NCBI GenBank assembly: GCA_009692985.1
Contig: SHYF01000011.1
Coordinates: 1-17,997, forward strand
From: Dehalococcoidia bacterium
Lineage (GTDB): Bacteria > Chloroflexota > Dehalococcoidia > Lucifugimonadales > SHYF01
DNA: 17,997 nt
Direction: 5' to 3'
The position numbers and the translations under genes are program-made. The notes beneath the pieces were generated by a model, which did not search any database, was not told where the DNA came from, and was given only the letters and a program-made list of their open reading frames with translations. Below are positions 14,686 to 17,997 of the stretch, one piece after another (position 1 is the first letter of the stretch; each line of letters begins with the position of its first letter).

Positions 14686-14687
14686 AA
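14659..14687 (-). promoter_or_regulatory. Possible promoter for the S58 peptidase-panG-panB-panC block
   Basis: TTGACT (14687-14682) and TACCAT (14664-14659) are 17 bp apart on the minus strand, just past the end of the M24 gene. The predicted start near 14652 would give a leader of about 150 bases. These boxes overlap the left arms of the folded domain described at 14611-14685, so only one of the two readings can be fully right unless transcription starts further upstream. Confidence 0.4.
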
Positions 14688-14694
14688 GAAAGCG

Positions 14695-15873
14695 CTAATC
14701 AATCCTCACAACCTCTCTTTGCACCTCCGTGGTGACCAATGGGCCATCATCTGATATATAAACGTCTATCTCTGAGCGTACGCCAAACTCCGGCAAGTAG
14801 ATGCCTGGCTCAATGGTCACGCCTATGCCAGGGATCAGCTTGCGGGTATCGTGGGTCTCATGGTCGTCCAGGTTCACGGCGTCGGCGTGGACCTCCGCTC
14901 CCAGGCTGTGGCCCAGGCGGTGCGTAAAGTAGTCACCGTAACCCGCCTTTTCAATCAGGTCTCGTGCCACGCGATCCACATGCCACCCTTCCAGCGCGCG
15001 GCTTTCCCTGACCGCCTGCTCCATGAAGGCCAGGGCTGCGTCCCTGGCCCGCGCCACCACTTCGAACACCTTGGCATGATGCTCTGGGACCCGCTCTCCA
15101 ACATAGCCTACCCAGGTGATGTCGGCGAATGTGCCAGCCTCGCCCGGCTCCCTGGCCCACAGGTCTATGAGCACCCATTGGCCCGGGCCGATGGCTGTGC
15201 TACGTCGCCTGGACGGTTCGTAGTGAGGGTCGCCGGAGTGGGCGTCCGCTGCCACTACCGGGCCATCTGGGACTTCCAGGCCACGCTCCGATAGCCGCCG
15301 CCGGATGTACTGTGCCACCTGGTACTCCGTGACGCCCGTGGGAAAGTGCTCGCCAATGTACCGGAATGCCCCTTGGACGGTTTCGCTCAGGGCGGACGCC
15401 GCCCGTTTGTGGGAGGCCAGTTGCTCGCCGCTCCAACGCTGGGTGGCGTACTGGAACAGGTCGGCGGAGGAGACGACCTCCGCCCCCAGGCTGCGCACCA
15501 GCTCCACGGTGCCTGCATCCACGCGGGAGGCGCGAGGCAGCGCCCCCAGGGGCGAGTATTCCATAGCCACGGGGCCTCGGATGCCTGCCAGCAGCACCGT
15601 GAGCCGCTCCACCAAGTCGGCGCGACTAACGTAGGCCTGGAGTTTCAGGCCCGCTCGGCGGAAACGGCCTATGTCCACGTGGTGCGCCATCAGGGTTCCC
15701 TTGCCCTGGCGCGTTACCAGTAGATAGCATGGCCGCGTGACCATGCGTACCTCTCCCACCACGCGCTGGAACACTGGGTTCATGCCGTGATAGTCGTATA
15801 TGAGCCATGCACCCAGCCCTGCCTGGGCCATGTACTCCGCAGCCTGTTGAAAGACCTGAGACAAGAGCGCCAT
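14695..15873 (-). CDS. M24 family metallopeptidase (Xaa-Pro aminopeptidase-like)
   Basis: The 392-residue protein has an N-terminal creatinase-type domain (about 1-150) and a pita-bread M24 domain. All five metal ligands are visible: Asp237 (LIDLWA), Asp251 (TFADITW), His322 (HRLGHSLG), Glu355 (TIEPGIY) and Glu368 (RSEIDVY). Such enzymes remove N-terminal residues next to proline, in the cytoplasm as there is no signal peptide. The frame is open to 16101, but AAGGAGG sits just before two consecutive ATG codons and gives a five-base spacing to ATG 15873. It is transcribed away from the subtilase gene, 120 bp apart, and stops just before the pantothenate leader. The exact substrate (prolidase or aminopeptidase P) is open. 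Confidence 0.93.
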   Translation of the reverse strand: MALLSQVFQQAAEYMAQAGLGAWLIYDYHGMNPVFQRVVGEVRMVTRPCYLLVTRQGKGTLMAHHVDIGRFRRAGLKLQAYVSRADLVERLTVLLAGIRGPVAMEYSPLGALPRASRVDAGTVELVRSLGAEVVSSADLFQYATQRWSGEQLASHKRAASALSETVQGAFRYIGEHFPTGVTEYQVAQYIRRRLSERGLEVPDGPVVAADAHSGDPHYEPSRRRSTAIGPGQWVLIDLWAREPGEAGTFADITWVGYVGERVPEHHAKVFEVVARARDAALAFMEQAVRESRALEGWHVDRVARDLIEKAGYGDYFTHRLGHSLGAEVHADAVNLDDHETHDTRKLIPGIGVTIEPGIYLPEFGVRSEIDVYISDDGPLVTTEVQREVVRID

Positions 15874-15897
15874 CATCGCCTCCTTCAATACGGCCTT

Positions 15898-15926
15898 ATT
15901 ATGAGTGCCATTGCAAGGTACGACAA
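15898..15926 (-). promoter_or_regulatory. Promoter of the M24 peptidase gene
   Basis: TTGTCG (15926-15921) and CATAAT (15903-15898) are exactly 17 bp apart on the minus strand, 24 bp before the start codon. This leaves a short leader carrying AAGGAGG. The same 120-bp region must hold the plus-strand promoter of the subtilase gene, for which only a weak TGTATGCT -10-like box (about 15950-15957) is seen. Confidence 0.6.
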
Positions 15927-15993
15927 CTCTACCCAGCGGACTTGCTTTGCTGTATGCTGCCCTCGGGTTGCGCCAAATGGGTGAACTGTCCTC

Positions 15994-17853
15994 ATGAGAA
16001 AGCTTGTCAGTCTCTTTGTTCTGCTGATAGCCACAATTGGTGTAGTTGCTCTCGTCTCGCTTGGTGGCGGTGCGTCCGCAGAAGACAACCCACCTCCGCA
16101 ACTGGGGCCGGACGTTCGGCTACCACCCAAGCCAACCTACCCGCGCCTGGACTCAAACCTCAATCAATTGCTTGAGAAGTCTAAGAAGGCTGGTCCAGTA
16201 ACCGCAGATGGCGGCACACCCATGTCCCAGCAAGAGCGCTTGGCTGTCACCGTACGGATTCAAGAGAAAGTGCTCGACGTGGTTGATTTCCTCCAATTAG
16301 GCGGCGCAATTGTCGCCAACGTGGGCACCGACTACATAGAGGCGTACGTGCCCGTGGCCCTGCTGGAGACGCTGGCGAACAAGAAGGACGTTCTGCGCGT
16401 CGAGACTATCTTCCCTCCACAGCCGCTGGTGACCAGCCAGGGGGCCGGGGTCCACCGGTCTCCAATATGGAACGCAGCGGGGTACACCGGCGCTGGCGTG
16501 AAGGTGGGCATAATAGACACGGGCTTCATTGGATATAGCGCCCTCATGGGCACGGAGCTACCCTCCTCTGTCGTGGCCTTGTGCTACACGGCGATAGGGG
16601 TATCCAGTTCCACCTTGGCCAACTGCCAGACCGGGGGGGTTCACGGCACCGCAGTAGCCGAGGCGGTGGTGGACATGGCGCCCGACGCAATCCTCTACAT
16701 AGCCAACCCCGATTCTTGGGGTGACCTGCAAGCGACAGCCTCCTGGATGGTCTCCCAGGGCGTAAAGGTGATCAACCACTCGGTAGCGTGGACTTGGAGC
16801 GGCCCAGGCGATGGAACATCGCCTTTTAGCAATAGCCCTTTGGCTACGGTTAACGCGACCGTCGCCGGTGGCGCTATCTGGGTGAACGCGGCAGGCAACT
16901 CGACCCAGAACAGTTGGACTGGAAGTTTCTCAGACCCTAATAGCAATGGTTGGCACAATTTCTCTGGTGCCGACGAGACAAACGACGTGACCCTTGTCGC
17001 CGGAGAGCAAATAACAGTACAGCTACGTTGGGATGATTCCTGGTCAGCAGCATCAAAGGACCTCGACCTTTTGTTGTATAACTCCGCGTTGAACCTTGTC
17101 GCTTTCCATGCGGATGAGCAGAGTGGGCTGGCAGGGCAAATTCCACGTGAGATTCTGACCTACACTGCGCCGGCCTCAGGCGCCTACAAAATTGTCGTGG
17201 CCCGCTTCGCTGGCCCAGTGCCGCAATGGGTCCAGATGAACGCATTCAGCGGTGGCCAGGGCTTGCAGTATGCTGTGGCCTCCGCCAGCATAGGTAACCC
17301 CGCGGAGAGCGCCAATACTGGCATGCTGGCCGTGGGTGCCGCCAAGTGGAGCACTACTTCTACCATTGAGTGGTTCAGCAGCCAGGGGCCCACCACCGAC
17401 AACCGGGTGAAGCCCAACATCGTGGGTGCCGATCAGGGTGACTCTGTGTCTTTAGGCGCGTTCTCTGGCACCAGCCAGGCGTCGCCGCATGTGGCAGGGC
17501 TGGCGGCACTTGTGCTGTCGCGGTTCCCCGCTTTCACGCCTCTCCAGGTTGCCGACTACCTCAAGGCCAATGCCTTGCCCCGTGGCACTGTGCCCAACAA
17601 CACGTGGGGATACGGCTTCGCCCAGTTGCCAGCGCTGCCAACTCCTACACCAACTCCTACTCTCACGCCAACTGCTACGCCCACCAAGACAGCTACCCCA
17701 ACGCCCACTTTTACGCCAACTCCTACACCCATGCCCATTCCTGGCGCGACGCCGTGGGGTTTGATGACCACGGCTGTCTTGATGGCAGTGGTAGTATGGT
17801 GGAGAACGAGGCGGCGCGTATACGATAGCCGCCGTTCACGCTTCATGGTTTGA
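15994..17853 (+). CDS. Secreted S8 (subtilisin-like) serine protease with TP-rich linker and C-terminal anchor
   Basis: The 619-residue protein begins with a signal peptide (MRKLVSLFVLLIATIGVVAL, probable cleavage after ASA near residue 29). A propeptide-like region runs to about 150. The catalytic residues are Asp175 (GIIDTGF), His217 (GGVHGTAVAE), the oxyanion Asn302 (NAAGNS) and Ser494 (SGTSQASPHVAG). Asn and Ser are 192 residues apart, far more than the 66 of subtilisin BPN'; the extra part (about 320-430) resembles a PPC-type beta domain (VTLVAGEQITVQLRW, SGAYKIVVARF). Thr-Pro repeats (549-579) are followed by PGATPWG, a hydrophobic stretch (about 589-603) and RTRRR, a sorting- or anchor-like tail. 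The stop codon lies inside a dispersed repeat. The ribosome binding site is weak. The protein probably acts at the cell surface. Confidence 0.93.
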   Translation: MRKLVSLFVLLIATIGVVALVSLGGGASAEDNPPPQLGPDVRLPPKPTYPRLDSNLNQLLEKSKKAGPVTADGGTPMSQQERLAVTVRIQEKVLDVVDFLQLGGAIVANVGTDYIEAYVPVALLETLANKKDVLRVETIFPPQPLVTSQGAGVHRSPIWNAAGYTGAGVKVGIIDTGFIGYSALMGTELPSSVVALCYTAIGVSSSTLANCQTGGVHGTAVAEAVVDMAPDAILYIANPDSWGDLQATASWMVSQGVKVINHSVAWTWSGPGDGTSPFSNSPLATVNATVAGGAIWVNAAGNSTQNSWTGSFSDPNSNGWHNFSGADETNDVTLVAGEQITVQLRWDDSWSAASKDLDLLLYNSALNLVAFHADEQSGLAGQIPREILTYTAPASGAYKIVVARFAGPVPQWVQMNAFSGGQGLQYAVASASIGNPAESANTGMLAVGAAKWSTTSTIEWFSSQGPTTDNRVKPNIVGADQGDSVSLGAFSGTSQASPHVAGLAALVLSRFPAFTPLQVADYLKANALPRGTVPNNTWGYGFAQLPALPTPTPTPTLTPTATPTKTATPTPTFTPTPTPMPIPGATPWGLMTTAVLMAVVVWWRTRRRVYDSRRSRFMV

Positions 17854-17902
17854 CAGGTTCACCACGAACGGAAGAAAAACCGTTCGCCATGAGCCTGTCA
17901 AA
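17849..17902. repeat. Hairpin-type dispersed repeat, copy 3
   Basis: Two 23-base arms (17849-17871 and 17880-17902) match at 19 positions around an AAGAAAAA loop. Three adjacent mismatches (CCA against TGG) lie at the same relative place as in copies 1 and 2. The subtilase stop codon (17851-17853) is inside the left arm. The hairpin may help end the transcript, but no U-tract follows its right arm. Confidence 0.85.
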
Positions 17903-17934
17903 GGGCGGTGCCGTGGTTGAGGGAGGGCATGCGT

Positions 17935-17997
17935 ATGGCTAGCAAGATTCCAGGCCTCTTTCGAGGCAACAGGCTGCGGGAGATTGGCAGGCTGCTC
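17935..17997 (+). CDS. Start of an unidentified gene, truncated by the window end
   Basis: Twenty-one codons are open from ATG 17935 to the window edge (MASKIPGLFRGNRLREIGRL...). GGAGG lies eight bases upstream of this ATG; an in-frame ATG at 17929 is only two bases from the same GGAGG and is less likely. The visible part is basic, without a signal peptide. It follows the subtilase by 81 bp on the same strand. The fragment is too short to identify. Confidence 0.5.
   Translation, partial: MASKIPGLFRGNRLREIGRLL

Noticed and set aside
17641..17740. Tandem ACTCCTACACCA-type DNA repeat considered as a CRISPR-like or microsatellite array
   Set aside because: The units are short and irregular without spacers, and they encode the in-frame Thr-Pro linker of the subtilase.

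Overview
The window is a moderately GC-rich, gene-dense bacterial chromosome segment. Two dispersed repeat families, a secreted subtilase with a Thr-Pro linker and C-terminal anchor, and the gene mix suggest a Chloroflexota genome, perhaps Dehalococcoidia. That placement is inference from overall appearance; there is no rRNA or other decisive marker. Nearly all genes lie on the minus strand; menC, the subtilase and a truncated last gene lie on the plus strand.

Region 1 (1-7400) is a menaquinone block. A class III CoA-transferase gene (minus) diverges from menC (plus) with only 33 bp between start codons. A repeat-filled gap follows. Then comes a tight minus-strand series TetR regulator - menF - menD - menH with gaps of 30, 2 and 2 bp. 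Together MenF, MenD, MenH and MenC convert chorismate to o-succinylbenzoate. MenE, MenB, MenA and the methyltransferase are not in the window. The TetR gene has a promoter with an inverted repeat at the likely transcription start, suggesting autoregulation and possibly control of the men genes.

Region 2 (7400-10500) holds a CADD/PqqC-like diiron protein that keeps all residues proposed for self-sacrificing p-aminobenzoate synthesis. It also holds a tRNA-Arg(CCT)/tRNA-Ala(CGC) pair closed by a 62-bp near-perfect palindrome, and a minus-strand series pepE - DUF6504-like - surE.

Region 3 (10500-14690) is a pantothenate block read right to left: S58 (DmpA/BapA/ThnT-type) peptidase - DUF2520 protein (candidate ketopantoate reductase PanG) - panB - panC. 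The S58 gene is preceded by a foldable leader ending in a strong intrinsic terminator directly before the start codon, an arrangement typical of attenuation or a riboswitch. S58 enzymes can release beta-alanine or cleave pantetheine, so this gene may feed the pathway; no panD is present here.

Region 4 (14690-17997) has an M24 aminopeptidase-like gene diverging from a secreted S8 protease with a large insertion in its catalytic domain, a TP-rich linker and a C-terminal anchor. The first 21 codons of another gene follow. Hairpin repeats sit in the pepE-panC gap, the panC-panB gap and at the 3' end of the protease gene; a second repeat family sits in the menC-menH and panB-panG gaps.
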